From: Xanthobacteraceae bacterium
GTDB taxonomy: Bacteria > Pseudomonadota > Alphaproteobacteria > Rhizobiales > Xanthobacteraceae
Direction: 5' to 3'
Assembly (NCBI GenBank): GCA_029266425.1
Contig: JAQSWY010000033.1
Location: 1 to 52,658 of the forward strand
Length of the DNA stretch: 52,658 bases
Shown here: positions 17,700 to 28,610 of the stretch, piece by piece
Layout of the letters: every line of letters begins with the position of its first letter
Numbering within the stretch: the first letter of the stretch is position 1
The notes under the pieces: generated by a model
Told to the model about the DNA's origin: nothing
Database searches by the model: none
What the model saw: only the letters and a program-made list of their open reading frames with translations
Program-made: the position numbers and the translations under genes

Positions 17700-18800
17700 A
17701 TGGCGGGTGACACGCTTCGTGCCGGAATTGCACTCGCCCTCTCCGGCGGCGGATTTCGCGCCACACTGTTCCATATCGGTACGCTCATTCGGCTCAACCA
17801 GCTGGGCTACCTCGCAAAGCTCGACCGCATCTCCTCGGTCTCCGGGGGCTCGATCACCGCAGGCATGCTCGCCTGCCGCTGGAATGACCTCAAAGCCAAC
17901 GGGTTTGCCGAAGCCGAGCTCGACCGGCTGGTGACCCAACCGCTCAGGCTGTTCTGCGCACGCAACATCGATGCGCGCGCCATCGCCGAAGGCACCATCT
18001 CGCCGTGGAGCTCGATCAGCGACGTGGTGGCGCGCGAATATGACGAGTTGTTCGGCCAGGCGCGGCTGGCGAGCCTTCCCGACAAGCCGCGCACCGTGTT
18101 CAACACCACCAATCTGCAGACCGGCCGGGATTGCCGCATCTCCAAGGCCTATCTCGCCGATTACCGCATCGGCCGGATCGACGCTCCGAACCTCAGCGTC
18201 GGCAAGGTGGTCGCGGCCTCAAGCGCGTTCCCGCCTGTGCTCTCGCCCTGCATCTTCGACGTCGACCCCGCGAAATGGAAACGGGTCGACGGCGCCGACC
18301 TCTTCGACAATCCGCGCTACAAGGACACGCTGACGCTGACCGACGGGGGCGTCTACGACAATATCGGCCTCGAACCCATCAACGACTACGAGACGGTGCT
18401 GGTGAGCGATGCCGGAGCGCCGTTCGGTCTCCAGGCCGAGGCCAAGACCGATCCGCTCGGACAGCTCTCGCGCGCACTCGACATCGCGACCGACCAGGCA
18501 CGCGGCCTGCGGGCCCGCTCTCTCATCCAGCTTGCCAAATTGCGCGGCCAAAAGGCCGCTTATTGGGGCATCGACACGCCGTATGACAAATACCCGGCAG
18601 CCGGCAAGATCGCCTGCAGCCCGGCGAAGACCGACGGCCTGAGGGATATCAGGACGCGCCTCGACGCCTTCAGCACGTTCGAACAGGAAAGCCTGATCAA
18701 TTGGGGCTATGCGCTGTGCGACGCCGCGATGCGTTCGTTCGTCGCGACGACGGCCAGCCCCGCGACCAGCTGGCCGTGTCCGGGTCATCCGCTGGGCTGA
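17700..18800 (+). CDS. Patatin-like phospholipase/acyl hydrolase
   Basis: A 366-residue patatin-domain protein. The oxyanion loop is LSGGGFRA (residues 14-21), the nucleophile is Ser48 in SVSGGS, and the partner Asp215 is in TDGGVYDN, so the Ser-Asp dyad is complete. Patatins cleave acyl chains from lipids. No signal peptide or membrane segment is seen, so it is probably cytoplasmic or surface-associated. A GTG at 17640 would add 20 residues before the domain; the ATG at 17700 fits the fold better. It stands alone: the F420-type gene ends 113 bases upstream and a convergent operon ends 17 bases downstream. Confidence 0.85.
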   Translation: MAGDTLRAGIALALSGGGFRATLFHIGTLIRLNQLGYLAKLDRISSVSGGSITAGMLACRWNDLKANGFAEAELDRLVTQPLRLFCARNIDARAIAEGTISPWSSISDVVAREYDELFGQARLASLPDKPRTVFNTTNLQTGRDCRISKAYLADYRIGRIDAPNLSVGKVVAASSAFPPVLSPCIFDVDPAKWKRVDGADLFDNPRYKDTLTLTDGGVYDNIGLEPINDYETVLVSDAGAPFGLQAEAKTDPLGQLSRALDIATDQARGLRARSLIQLAKLRGQKAAYWGIDTPYDKYPAAGKIACSPAKTDGLRDIRTRLDAFSTFEQESLINWGYALCDAAMRSFVATTASPATSWPCPGHPLG

Positions 18801-18817
18801 CCGCGGGCCGCGCTAGG

Positions 18818-19849
18818 CTACATCTTGATCTGCAGCTTCACGTCGGTCGGATGCGCCTCCTCGGCGCGCTCGAAGGCAGCGATGCTCTCGTCGAAGGTGA
18901 AGGTGCCGGTCACCAGCGGCTTCAGGTCGACCTTGCCCGAGGCAATCATGGCGAGCGCGCGGTCGAACACATTGGCGTAGCGGAACACGGTCTCGATCCG
19001 GATTTCCTTGGCCGCGAAGGACGACATGTCGAGCGCCACCGGCTCGACCGGCATGCCGATCACCACCAGCTTGCCACCCGGCCGGATGACCTCGGTGATG
19101 CCCTCATAGGCCTTTGGTGACCCGCTGGCCTCGAACACGACATCCGCACCCCAGCCGTCGGTAGCCGCAAGCACGGCCTCGCCGAGCGATTGCTCGCGCA
19201 CATTCACCGGGGTGATGCCCTCATAGCGACCGGCAATGGCGAGCTTCTCCGCCACCAGGTCGGAGATGAACACCCGCGAGCAGCCGGCGAGCAGCGCTGC
19301 GAGCGCGACCATGATGCCGATCGGCCCGGCGCCGGTGACGACGCCGACGTCCCCCGGCTTGATCTCGGCCTTCACCGCGGCCTGCACGCCCACCGCGAAC
19401 GGCTCGACCATCGCCGCCTCGGCAAAGGAGACATTGTCCGGCAGCTTGAAGGTGAAGGCGGCGGGATGGACGACATAGGGCGTCAGGCAGCCATGAACCG
19501 GCGGGGTCGCCCAGAACACCACGCTCGGATCGACATTGTAGAGGCCGAGCTTGGAGGCGCGCGAAGCAAGGTCCGGAATGCCGGGCTCCATGCAGACGCG
19601 GTCGCCGACCTTGAGGTTGGTGACCTTGTCACCGACCTCGACGACGATGCCGGCGGCCTCGTGTCCTAGCACCATGGGCGCATTGACGACGAACGGGCCG
19701 ATGCGGCCGTGGGTGTAGTAATGCACGTCGCTGCCGCACACCCCGACGGTGTCGAGCTTGATCTTCACATCGGTCGGCCCGACGTCGAGCGGCAGGTCGA
19801 TCTCCCGCATGCAGAGCTGCTTGATGCGCTCCAGAACCAGGGCTTTCAT
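18818..19849 (-). CDS. Zinc-dependent polyol dehydrogenase (xylitol/sorbitol dehydrogenase-like)
   Basis: Medium-chain NAD-dependent dehydrogenase, 343 residues. The catalytic zinc region [16 protein letters not shown] and GHEAAG, the EPGIPD loop typical of sorbitol/xylitol dehydrogenases, [27 protein letters not shown] in part, and the NAD-binding [10 protein letters not shown] are visible. The structural zinc loop with four Cys of alcohol dehydrogenase is absent, as in sorbitol dehydrogenases. A GGAGA precedes the ATG at 19849. As last gene of the polyol operon it most likely oxidises xylitol or a similar polyol to a ketose (D-xylulose). Confidence 0.87.
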   Translation of the reverse strand: MKALVLERIKQLCMREIDLPLDVGPTDVKIKLDTVGVCGSDVHYYTHGRIGPFVVNAPMVLGHEAAGIVVEVGDKVTNLKVGDRVCMEPGIPDLASRASKLGLYNVDPSVVFWATPPVHGCLTPYVVHPAAFTFKLPDNVSFAEAAMVEPFAVGVQAAVKAEIKPGDVGVVTGAGPIGIMVALAALLAGCSRVFISDLVAEKLAIAGRYEGITPVNVREQSLGEAVLAATDGWGADVVFEASGSPKAYEGITEVIRPGGKLVVIGMPVEPVALDMSSFAAKEIRIETVFRYANVFDRALAMIASGKVDLKPLVTGTFTFDESIAAFERAEEAHPTDVKLQIKM

Positions 19850-19895
19850 GATCGTCTCCATATGAGGAGCGCGTGCCGCCGTGCACGCGCGCCGG

Positions 19896-20621
19896 CTAGT
19901 TGATGAGGAAGCCGCCATCGACCGGCAGATCGATGCCGTTGACCATCGAGGCGTCGTCCGAGAGCAGGAAGGCGATGGCTGCCGCGACCTCGTCGGGTTC
20001 GACGAAGCGCTGCATCGGAATGCGCGCCAGCATAGGGCCCGACTTGGCGGGATCGGACCAGGCCTTCACCGCCATCGGGGTCATCGTCACGACCGGGTGC
20101 ACGCCGTTCACCCGGATGCCCTTGCGCCCGAGCTCGTTCGCCATCACCCGCGTCAGCCCGTCGAGCGCGCCCTTGGAGGCGCAATAGGCCGCGTGGTCGG
20201 CAAAGCCGATGAAGGAGGCGATGCTCGACACATTGACGATGGCGCCCGGAAGGCCCCTTTCGATGCGGTCGCGGGCATATTCCTGCGAGAGGATAAGCGG
20301 CGCCCGGCCGTTCACCGCCATGGTCAGGTCAAACGCCTCGACCGAGGTGTCGAGGAAGGGTTGCAATTCGGCGATGCCGGCGCAGTTCACCAGAAGATCC
20401 GCCGGCAAGGCCTCGCGCGCCGCCGCGCGGGTCTGATCCGCGTCGGCAAGATCGACAGCGATGGTGCGACAGCCGAACTCGGCCTTGAGCGAGGCGAGGT
20501 CCTCGGTCGAGCGGCTGAGCGCGATGATTTCGGCACCGCGCTCGCTGAGCAGTTTCACGCTCGCCCGGCCGATGCCCTTGCCCGCCCCGGTTATCAGGAT
20601 CCGCTTGCCGTCGAACCGCAT
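19896..20621 (-). CDS. Short-chain dehydrogenase, L-xylulose reductase (DCXR)-like
   Basis: A 241-residue classical SDR. The NADP-binding motif TGAGKGIG is at 11-18 and the catalytic Ser133-Tyr146-Lys150 set is in place ([19 protein letters not shown]). The C-terminal half, with [14 protein letters not shown] and ARIP, strongly recalls animal and fungal L-xylulose reductase, which interconverts L-xylulose and xylitol. With the adjacent xylitol-type dehydrogenase it would give L-xylulose to xylitol to D-xylulose. A strong AGGAGG precedes the ATG. It lies 46 bases upstream of the dehydrogenase and 23 bases downstream of the transporter ATPase in the same operon. Confidence 0.87.
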   Translation of the reverse strand: MRFDGKRILITGAGKGIGRASVKLLSERGAEIIALSRSTEDLASLKAEFGCRTIAVDLADADQTRAAAREALPADLLVNCAGIAELQPFLDTSVEAFDLTMAVNGRAPLILSQEYARDRIERGLPGAIVNVSSIASFIGFADHAAYCASKGALDGLTRVMANELGRKGIRVNGVHPVVTMTPMAVKAWSDPAKSGPMLARIPMQRFVEPDEVAAAIAFLLSDDASMVNGIDLPVDGGFLIN

Positions 20622-20644
20622 GGGATGACCTCCTGCCGAACGCC

Positions 20645-21733
<1,089 letters not shown>

Positions 21734-21776
21734 CGGATACAGGCCTCCGTGCCCGACCGCCTTGGTGCGACGGTTC

Positions 21777-22598
21777 TCATTTGGTGGCGCCCATGGTCAG
21801 GCCGCGCACCATGTGCCGCGACACCAGCAGGGCGAAGATCGTCACCGGCAGCACGATCACGGTGCCGGTCGCCATGATCTTTCCCCAGGGCAACTCGTAG
21901 CCCGACATGAAGCTGGTCGCGACCACCGGCGCGGTCTGCACGCTGCGCCGCGTCAGCACCAGGGCGTAGAGCAGTTCGTTCCAGGAGAAGATGAAGCCGA
22001 AGATGGCGGAGACCGCTATGCCCGGCAGGCCGAGCGGCAGATAGATGCGGCGGAAGATGTCGAACTGGCTCGCCCCTTCGAGCCGCGCCGCCTCTTCCAG
22101 CTCCTTGGGGATGGAACGGAACTGGTCGGTCGAAATCCAGATCACGATCGGCAGGATGAAGGTGATGTAGACCAGGATCAGCACGATGTGGGTGTCGAGC
22201 AGCCCCGCGCTCTGCGCCAGCAGATAGATCGGCAACGCGAGCACGATGGGGCTGATGAAGCGGTTCGAGATGAACCAGAACCACAGGTCCGCCTTGCCGC
22301 GGAACTCGTAGCGGGCGAGCGCGAAGGCGGCCGGGGTTCCGAGCACCACCGCAAGGCCGGTGCTGCCGATGGCGACGATCAGCGAATTGATGACGGCATC
22401 CGTCACCTTCTGATCGGCGAACACGTCGGCGTAGTTGGCGAGCGTCGGCCGGAACAGCCACACCGGCGGCGAGGCGAGCAGGTCGGTCTGGGTCTTGAAG
22501 GACGAGGCCACCATCCAGAAGAACGGGAAGATGGTGAAGACCAGCGTGGCGATGAGGCCGAGCGCGTGCAGGACGCGGCCGCGGACACGCGCGCTCAT
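21777..22598 (-). CDS. Sugar/polyol ABC transporter permease (MalG-type)
   Basis: Inner-membrane permease of 273 residues with six probable membrane segments, the first at LIATLVFTIFPFFWMVASS. The EAA loop is ELEEAARLEGASQFDIFRRIYLPLGLPGI, shown here only to place the conserved Gly. The frame is open beyond the start, but the ATG at 22598 overlaps the stop of the partner permease (ATGA) and gives a family-sized protein. It pairs with the MalF-type permease. Confidence 0.92.
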   Translation of the reverse strand: MSARVRGRVLHALGLIATLVFTIFPFFWMVASSFKTQTDLLASPPVWLFRPTLANYADVFADQKVTDAVINSLIVAIGSTGLAVVLGTPAAFALARYEFRGKADLWFWFISNRFISPIVLALPIYLLAQSAGLLDTHIVLILVYITFILPIVIWISTDQFRSIPKELEEAARLEGASQFDIFRRIYLPLGLPGIAVSAIFGFIFSWNELLYALVLTRRSVQTAPVVATSFMSGYELPWGKIMATGTVIVLPVTIFALLVSRHMVRGLTMGATK

Positions 22599-23500
22599 GG
22601 CTCGATCTCCTTGTAGAAGAAGCGGATATAGGTGCGCGCCAGGAGGATGGTGAGCACGAGGAGCAGCAGCGCCTGAGCGGACGCCAGGCCCATGTCGAAC
22701 ACCCGGAAGCCGACGCGCTGGATGTAGATGGAGATGAGCTCGGTCGCCGCGCCGGGACCGCCGCGGGTCATGGTGAAGACCGCGTCGAACAGCTTCAGCA
22801 CGTCCGCCGAGCGCAGGATCAGCATGGCGGTGAATCCGGGTAGCAGATAGGGCAGTTGCACCTGTCGCAGCAGCTGCCATTTGCTGGTGGTCTCGAGCCG
22901 CGCCGCCTCCTCGATCTCCACCGGCACCATGGAGAGGCCGGAGAGGAAGATGAGCGCGCAGAACGGTGTCCATTGCCAGATGTCCATCACGCAGATGGCG
23001 ATGAAGGCGCCGGTCGGATCGCCCAGCCAGTCGATCGGCTGCAGGCCGAACAGCCCGATGAAGTAGTTCGCGACACCGAAATCGCGATTGAAGATCAGCC
23101 GCCCGAGGAGGCCGACGACGGCGTAGGTGGTGGCCAGCGGCACCACCAGAGACACCCGGGCAACGCTGCGCAGGAGGCCGAGCCCGGGCCGATGCAGCAT
23201 CAGCGCGATGATGAGGCCGAGCGCGATCTGCACCGGCATCACACTGAGGAAGAAAGCGCCGGTGCGACCCAGCGTCTCCCAGAAGGTCGGATCGGTCAGC
23301 ACCTGGACGTAGTTGTCGAGGCCGACGAAAGGGAACCCGTCGCGCGATCGCGTGAGATTGTAGCGCCGAAGCGAGGTGACCAGCGCGAACAGCGTCGGAT
23401 AGATGCCGATCAGGAACAGCGCGACGACAGCCGGCGCCAGGAACCAGAACGGGGTCCAGCGGCCATAGGCCAGTCGCGCGCGGCGGGTGGGAGCGGTCAT
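22595..23500 (-). CDS. Sugar/polyol ABC transporter permease (MalF-type)
   Basis: A 301-residue permease, partner of the MalG-type protein. The first membrane segment is near residues 18-38 (FWFLAPAVVALFLIGIYP), the periplasmic stretch has the family-typical GLDNYVQVLTDPTFW, and the EAA loop EIEEAARLETTSKWQLLRQV is clear. The stop codon overlaps the next start. It is separated from the binding-protein gene by a 242-base gap that contains an 81-base palindromic repeat. Confidence 0.92.
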   Translation of the reverse strand: MTAPTRRARLAYGRWTPFWFLAPAVVALFLIGIYPTLFALVTSLRRYNLTRSRDGFPFVGLDNYVQVLTDPTFWETLGRTGAFFLSVMPVQIALGLIIALMLHRPGLGLLRSVARVSLVVPLATTYAVVGLLGRLIFNRDFGVANYFIGLFGLQPIDWLGDPTGAFIAICVMDIWQWTPFCALIFLSGLSMVPVEIEEAARLETTSKWQLLRQVQLPYLLPGFTAMLILRSADVLKLFDAVFTMTRGGPGAATELISIYIQRVGFRVFDMGLASAQALLLLVLTILLARTYIRFFYKEIEP

Positions 23501-23550
23501 CTGTTCGTTCGATGTCCTCGAGGACTAACTCTTAGTGCAGCGATCGATGC

Positions 23551-23631
23551 GTCATCCCCGGGCTTGTCCCGGGGATCCACGTCCGTGACGGGCGAGCAAC
23601 CGTGGATAGCCGGGACAAGCCCGGCCATGAC
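23551..23631. repeat. Palindromic intergenic repeat, GTCAT/ATGAC-ended family, copy 2
   Basis: An 81-base element running from GTCATCCCCGGGCTTGTCC to GACAAGCCCGGCCATGAC, with long near-perfect inverted arms. It lies inside the polyol transporter operon between the binding-protein and permease genes, where it could end part of the transcripts or protect the upstream message. Confidence 0.85.
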
Positions 23632-23742
23632 GCCGGCGATGGTCCGCTTCGCGTGGCACGGCCGGATCGCGTGACAGGCTCTCAGGCGAAGCTGGCCCGG
23701 CCCTCCGGGAGGCGGAGGGCCGGGCCACGGCGAGCGAAGCGC

Positions 23743-25098
23743 TTACTGCAGCAGCTTCTTCTTGCCGTCGTAGTAGCCTTCCTTCTTGAGCACCGATTCC
23801 ATGCGGGTGCCGATCTCCTTGGCGCCGCCTTCGACGGTGACCTCGCCGAGCATCATCTTGGAGCCAAACTCGGCAACGATCTCGGATATGGCCGGCCAGG
23901 CCGGGAAGCGCGGGCGGAATTCCGGCACGCCCTTCTGCCAGGAGGCGACCATCGGCTCGACGAACTTGTAGGTCGCCTTCACCTGCGGGTCCTCATAGAC
24001 CGCCATGCGACCGGAGACGCCGCCGGCGTCGACATAGGCGCGGGCGATGGCTTCGGACGTCGCCCACTGGATGAAGATCCAGGCGGCCTTCTGCTCCTTC
24101 TCCGGAGCCTGCGCCGAGACGGCGAGCGAGAAGCCGCCGAGCGCCGGCAGCCGGCCGGCCTTGCCTGCGGGTTCCGGGGCGACGGCGAGGCAGTCACCGA
24201 GCTTCGAGGTCTTGGGATCGGTCAGCGTCGGATAGAAGGCCGACCATTCGGTGATCATCGCCACTTGGCCCTGCGCCAGCGCGTTCACCGCCTCGGCATG
24301 GTCCCAGCTGACGATGCCGGGTGGCATGTAGGCCATGAGCTTCTGGCGGAAATTGAGCCCGTCCTGGCTGTCCTTGCTCAGCAGGTTGGACTTGAAGTCC
24401 TTGTCGAGCAGCGTGCCGCCATGCGGCCACAGGCTGCGCATGAAGCTGTCCGCCGACTGCGTCTCGCCGCGCAGCGACTGCAGGGCGAAGGCGTACTGCT
24501 TCTTGTCCTTGTTTGTCAGCTTCGGCGCATAGACGGTGAGGAGTTCCTCCCACGTCGCCGGTGGCTTGTCGAAGCCGGCCTCCTTCAGCATGCACTGATT
24601 GTAGAACAGCAGGCCGGAATAATTGTCGAAGGGCAGGCCGTACACAGTGCCGCCCCAGCTGCCGAAGGCATCGAGCAGCAGCGGGAAGAAGCCCTTGAGG
24701 TTCAGGTTCGGGTCGGTGATCGAGGTATCCTTGGAGAATTTGTCGATCGGCTGGATCCAGCCATTCTCGGCGAACTCGCCGATCCAGACGAGGTCGACCA
24801 GCGCGATCGAGAGGTCGCCCTGGCCGTTGAAGTTCAGCACTTCCTTCTCGCGGGTGTTCTCGTAAGGGACGATCTCGTAATTGACCTTGATGCCGGTCGC
24901 CTTCTCGAATTCCGGCAGCAGCTTGATGATTGCGCGATAGCCTGGCCGATCGAGGAAGATGACGTTGAGCTGAGTGCCCTTGTAGGGCGCCGCCGCCTTG
25001 GCGATGTCCCAGGTTTCGGACCGTGCCGGTGACAGCACGGCGATCGACGCCGCGACCACCATCGCGGCGGCACTTACCGTTCGCAGAAAACGACGCAT
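23743..25098 (-). CDS. Sugar/polyol ABC transporter substrate-binding protein
   Basis: Exported family 1 extracellular solute-binding protein, 451 residues. The signal peptide (about residues 1-27) ends PARSE. The mature region [23 protein letters not shown] and [16 protein letters not shown] text is typical of polyol (mannitol/sorbitol/xylitol) binders. AGGAATAC gives a strong ribosome site before the ATG. It is first in an operon with two permeases, ATPase, SDR and polyol dehydrogenase, behind an AraC regulator. A pentitol is the likely ligand, inferred from the two enzymes. Confidence 0.9.
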   Translation of the reverse strand: MRRFLRTVSAAAMVVAASIAVLSPARSETWDIAKAAAPYKGTQLNVIFLDRPGYRAIIKLLPEFEKATGIKVNYEIVPYENTREKEVLNFNGQGDLSIALVDLVWIGEFAENGWIQPIDKFSKDTSITDPNLNLKGFFPLLLDAFGSWGGTVYGLPFDNYSGLLFYNQCMLKEAGFDKPPATWEELLTVYAPKLTNKDKKQYAFALQSLRGETQSADSFMRSLWPHGGTLLDKDFKSNLLSKDSQDGLNFRQKLMAYMPPGIVSWDHAEAVNALAQGQVAMITEWSAFYPTLTDPKTSKLGDCLAVAPEPAGKAGRLPALGGFSLAVSAQAPEKEQKAAWIFIQWATSEAIARAYVDAGGVSGRMAVYEDPQVKATYKFVEPMVASWQKGVPEFRPRFPAWPAISEIVAEFGSKMMLGEVTVEGGAKEIGTRMESVLKKEGYYDGKKKLLQ

Positions 25099-25327
25099 GT
25101 ATTCCTCCCGTTGCCGTTTGTCGTGTCGGCTTGAATTGCTTTAATTGTTGGCCGCATTACAGCAGCACGACCGGAGCCGCATGGCGCTCCGGCGATCTGA
25201 ACTTCTCGTTACGCCTCTCCCGATCCGTCGGTCGGGGGCCAGAATCCATCGCGCAGCGGCAGCTGTCTAGCCGCTGGGAGGCAATCAATCTGTACTTTCA
25301 TGCACTGTGCGGTGCAGCATGGTGAAA
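25099..25327 (-). promoter_or_regulatory. Probable promoter/operator region of the polyol operon
   Basis: A 229-base gap between the AraC regulator (3' end) and the binding-protein gene. It includes an AT-rich run near 25135-25160 and a small inverted repeat TGCAC-N6-GTGCA at 25301-25316. The operon promoter and AraC sites should lie here, but no site can be assigned with confidence. Confidence 0.35.
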
Positions 25328-26293
25328 TTATGCGGTATTTGTCTGCACGACAGTATCGGTCAGCACTGCTGCCGCTTTGTTGCGGATCATGCGTTGCTGG
25401 GACATGCGCCGATAGGAAGAGGGCGTCATGCCGCGCTGGCCGAGGAAGTTACGGTTGAAGTTGGACACGTTCGCATAGCCGATCTCGAAACAGATGTCGG
25501 TGACGGGCATCTGGGTGTCGGCGAGCAGCTTGCAGGCATAGGCGATGCGCAGCGTCCTCAGATAATCGGTGAAGCTGCTGCCGCTGTTCCGCTTGAAGAA
25601 GCGCGAGAAGGCCCATTCGCTCATGCCGAGCAGATCCGACACGTCGGTCAGGGACAGGTCCCGGGTGAAATTCTCGCGAATGTACGCGAGCGCCATGTGG
25701 ACGGAGCTCTGCGAGGCGTCGTCGGTGTCGGGCATGAAATTCTCCGACGACAGCACCTTGTATTCGCCCTGCGCCGCCAGCGTGCCGAGCAGGCGGAAGA
25801 ACAGGCCGAGCCGCTCCAGCCCGGTGACCTCGCGCATCGCCTCAAGCTGCTCGGCGCCGAGCCGGCGCGTCTCGCCGTGGAAGGCAAGGCCGCGGAGCGC
25901 GAGCGTGAGGAAAGGTTCGAGCACGGCGAGTTCCGGAAACAGCGCGGCTGCACTGCGCAGGCGCTCCCGATCGAACTGCAGGACGATGTCGCGGCTGCGA
26001 ATGACCTCGCCCGGGGCGGTGGCCGTCACCCAGTCATGCGGCAGCCCACTGCCGACGATGGCGAGATAGCCCGGCTCGAACGGCTCGATATGGTCACCGA
26101 CCAGCGCGATGCCCGAGGCGTTGCGGATGAGGTGGATCTCGTACTCGGGGTGGATGTTCCAGACGTTGCGTTCCCAGGGGTAGTCGTCGCAGCGCCAGAG
26201 GAAGCTCTCGTCCGCATCGGTGACGATCTGTTCCAGTACCGGGCGCCGGGACAGGGCCGCGCCGTGCCTGCGAACGGCATCTTCTGCATCCAT
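25328..26293 (-). CDS. AraC-family transcriptional regulator of the polyol operon
   Basis: A 321-residue regulator with an N-terminal cupin-like ligand domain (WNIHPEYEIHLIRNASG, then GYLAIVGSGLPHDW) and a C-terminal double helix-turn-helix: LTDVSDLLGMSEWAFSRFFK and VTDICFEIGYANVSNFNRNF. AraC members of this layout usually activate a nearby sugar gene set when ligand binds. GAGGA precedes the ATG at 26293; a start 7 codons upstream is possible. It lies directly upstream of the polyol transporter operon on the same strand, so control of that operon is the obvious role. Confidence 0.88.
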   Translation of the reverse strand: MDAEDAVRRHGAALSRRPVLEQIVTDADESFLWRCDDYPWERNVWNIHPEYEIHLIRNASGIALVGDHIEPFEPGYLAIVGSGLPHDWVTATAPGEVIRSRDIVLQFDRERLRSAAALFPELAVLEPFLTLALRGLAFHGETRRLGAEQLEAMREVTGLERLGLFFRLLGTLAAQGEYKVLSSENFMPDTDDASQSSVHMALAYIRENFTRDLSLTDVSDLLGMSEWAFSRFFKRNSGSSFTDYLRTLRIAYACKLLADTQMPVTDICFEIGYANVSNFNRNFLGQRGMTPSSYRRMSQQRMIRNKAAAVLTDTVVQTNTA

Positions 26294-26544
26294 GAGTGTC
26301 CTCGCCCGTAGCAAGCAGCCCGTGGAGCCGTGAACGGATCACGCTCGACGCTGGTTGCCCGATCAATTGAGGCTGTTTCCGTCCCGCCGCGTCAAGCCCC
26401 GTCAAGCTTGGTCGCGAGACGCCGATCGGGCGCCGAACCTTGGGCGTCGCACCCAGGGGGGCCGAGAACCCACGAGCCTTTGCGCGCTCGAATCCGGACC
26501 CGTGCTCACAATGCCAGGTCCGGATTCGAAGACCCGCCTAGGGA

Positions 26545-27012
26545 TCACCAGCAGCGATACGGAAAGTAGGAATAGGGGTAATCGCAGTAACTGCTATCAT
26601 CCCGCGTCCGGTCAAATCGGCGGCCGTGGAAGCCGCCAAGCCCGCCCAAATGGCCGCTGAAGCCGCTATGGCTCCCGTTATAGCTACCGCCAAAGCCGCC
26701 ATGGTTGCCGGCGAAGCCGCCGCCATAGTCTCCGCGGCCGCCTCCGAAGCCGCCGCCTCCGAAGCCACCGCCTCCATGGCCACCGCCGAAGCCGCCTCCT
26801 CCACCGAAGCCACCTCCGCCGCCGCCGTGACCGCCACCGCCACCGCCGCCGCCTCTCACATAGATCAGCGACGCATCGCCCGAGCTCGACTGGGCGTTCG
26901 TCAGCTGGGCTATGGAGGGTGTCGCCACCTGGGCCATGGAGAGCGCCGCCGAGCTGCTCACCAGCATCGCGCTGAACGCAGCAGTCGCCAATATTGACAT
27001 TGCTCGCATCAT
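26545..27012 (-). CDS. Small exported glycine-rich protein
   Basis: A 155-residue protein with a signal peptide (about residues 1-28, hydrophobic core ILATAAFSAMLVSSSAAL, cleavage near SMAQ), then a short linker and a low-complexity Gly/Phe/His/Tyr stretch from about residue 53 to 125 with units such as GGGGFGGG and HGGG. The C-terminus is distinctive: two Cys in CDYPYSYFPYRCW. AGGTG precedes the ATG at 27012. I know no function; glycine-rich exported proteins of this sort occur in Hyphomicrobiales and are presumed to be surface or cell-wall associated. Confidence 0.72.
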   Translation of the reverse strand: MMRAMSILATAAFSAMLVSSSAALSMAQVATPSIAQLTNAQSSSGDASLIYVRGGGGGGGGHGGGGGGFGGGGGFGGGHGGGGFGGGGFGGGRGDYGGGFAGNHGGFGGSYNGSHSGFSGHLGGLGGFHGRRFDRTRDDSSYCDYPYSYFPYRCW

Positions 27013-27350
27013 AATACTCACCTAATCTCTGAGCCTCCAGAATATTTGAAAGCTCATCTGAGATAGGTCGCGCGAGGCGCGTCCATTATTATACGCATGG
27101 TTATGTCATATATATTATGTGATTGCTGCTACGAGGCGATCTCGCGCGTTTCGATTATCTGCACGCCATTGAGCGGACACTCACGCCGATGGGGCTGAAT
27201 GCGGGAGCGGCACCTGCAACCTCCGTGACCAATGCTCCATTGCCGGCAACTCGCAAGGGCGTGAAGGGATCGCGCTCGGCAACGTCTTGCACCGGGCGAG
27301 CAATGCTGTTTGCATCCCCCATCGTCAGCTCCGACAATCCGGAGACCCCG
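27013..27350. other. AT-rich promoter stretch and unassigned spacer
   Basis: Bases 27040-27125 are strikingly AT-rich for this window (ATATATTATG) and probably hold the promoter of the glycine-rich gene. From 27125 to 27350 open frames exist on both strands, one joined in frame to the kelch gene, but none resembles a known protein. Confidence 0.45.
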
Positions 27351-28478
27351 ATGGACCGCCGAACCTTCCTGGCGACCGGGCTTGCAACGGCCGCCTTCGC
27401 GGCCGACGCACTCGCCCAGCACGCCGACCACCTCCCCCCGCTCAAGGAGGCCGCGCCCTCGCCTGCGCCCTATTCCCGCCTCCAGGGCGGGGCTTTCGTG
27501 CATCACCTCGAGCCGGCGCAGGAAGCGCAGCGGGTGTTCGACAGTCCGGCGCCGAAGGGCCCCGAGGGCCATTGGGTCGCCCGGGCGCCGCTGCCGCTGC
27601 CGCGCAGCGAGATGGCGTGGGCGACCTCATGGGCGGACCGCATGCACATTGTCGGCGGCTATGGCGAAGGGCGGGTCGATCGCGCCTATCATCATGTCTA
27701 TGACCCGCAAGCGGATCGCTGGTTCGATGCCGCCCCCCTGCCCCGCGGCGCCAACCACGTCGCGGTGGCGGCCGATGCCGGACGGGTCTATGCGCTTGGC
27801 GGCTTCATCGAACAGAATCGCAATCCGGACACCAACGCCTATGCCTATGATGTCGGGGCGGACCGCTGGAGCCCCATCGCCCCGCTGCCGCGCCCACGCG
27901 GCGCCGGCGCGGCAGTCGCCCTCAACGGCAAGATCCACCTCATCGGCGGCGCCGGCGCGCCCACCGCGGAACGGGCGAGCGTCGGCTGGCACGAGGTTTA
28001 TGATCCGCAAGCGGACCAATGGACGCCGCGCAAGGCGCTGCCCGGCGCCCGCGATCATGTCGGCTGCGTCGCTCATGACGGGGTGATCCACATTGTCGGC
28101 GGGCGCTTCAACACGTTCGAATACAACACAAATCTGCACCACGTGTATCTGCCTGAGCGCGACACCTGGGAGGAGCGTGCGCCGATGCCGACCGGGCGGT
28201 CCGGACACGGGCTGGTCGTCTATCGGGGTCGCCTGTTCGCGATGGGCGGCGAGGCCGGCATCCTCAACAAGGGCGTGCCGCAACAGGCCAAGGTGTTCGG
28301 GCAGACGGAGAGCTACGATCCGAAGTCCGACACCTGGCAGCAGCACGCGCCGATGCTGACCCCTCGCCACGCGGTCGGCGCGACGGTGCTCGGCGGGCGG
28401 ATCTATGTCGCAGGTGGCGGCGCCGTTCTCGGCGGTTCCCTGCAGTCCGCGGTCCACGAGGCTTTTGCCCTCGACTGA
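27351..28478 (+). CDS. Exported kelch-repeat beta-propeller protein
   Basis: A 375-residue protein with a Tat-type signal, DRRTFLATGLATAAFA, ending near DALAQ. About six kelch motifs follow, each with a double Gly: MHIVGGY, VYALGGF, IHLIGGA, IHIVGGR, LFAMGGE and IYVAGGG, with the usual following YDP-x-x-D-x-W. This predicts a six-bladed propeller in the periplasm. Bacterial kelch proteins include sialate mutarotases (NanM) and scaffolds; no catalytic role can be named. The frame is open to 27123, but GGAGA and the twin-arginine signal fix the start at 27351. Confidence 0.82.
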   Translation: MDRRTFLATGLATAAFAADALAQHADHLPPLKEAAPSPAPYSRLQGGAFVHHLEPAQEAQRVFDSPAPKGPEGHWVARAPLPLPRSEMAWATSWADRMHIVGGYGEGRVDRAYHHVYDPQADRWFDAAPLPRGANHVAVAADAGRVYALGGFIEQNRNPDTNAYAYDVGADRWSPIAPLPRPRGAGAAVALNGKIHLIGGAGAPTAERASVGWHEVYDPQADQWTPRKALPGARDHVGCVAHDGVIHIVGGRFNTFEYNTNLHHVYLPERDTWEERAPMPTGRSGHGLVVYRGRLFAMGGEAGILNKGVPQQAKVFGQTESYDPKSDTWQQHAPMLTPRHAVGATVLGGRIYVAGGGAVLGGSLQSAVHEAFALD

Positions 28479-28610
28479 AGTGACCCGACCGGCAGAGATC
28501 ACGAGGCCGAGCGCGCCAAACCTTGCGACGGTCCCGCCGGGACATACCTTATTGCATAGGTCCGGCGGCGTTCCGCCCGTCGGCTTGGTTATCTCGCTCA
28601 GGAAGTAAGC

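Noticed and set aside
26640..26860. Possible tandem repeat or CRISPR-like array
   Set aside because: The periodicity comes from Gly codons of the glycine-rich protein; there are no constant repeats with unique spacers.
27123..27350. In-frame N-terminal extension of the kelch protein
   Set aside because: The twin-arginine signal beginning at 27351 and its ribosome site mark the true start; the extension has no sensible features.
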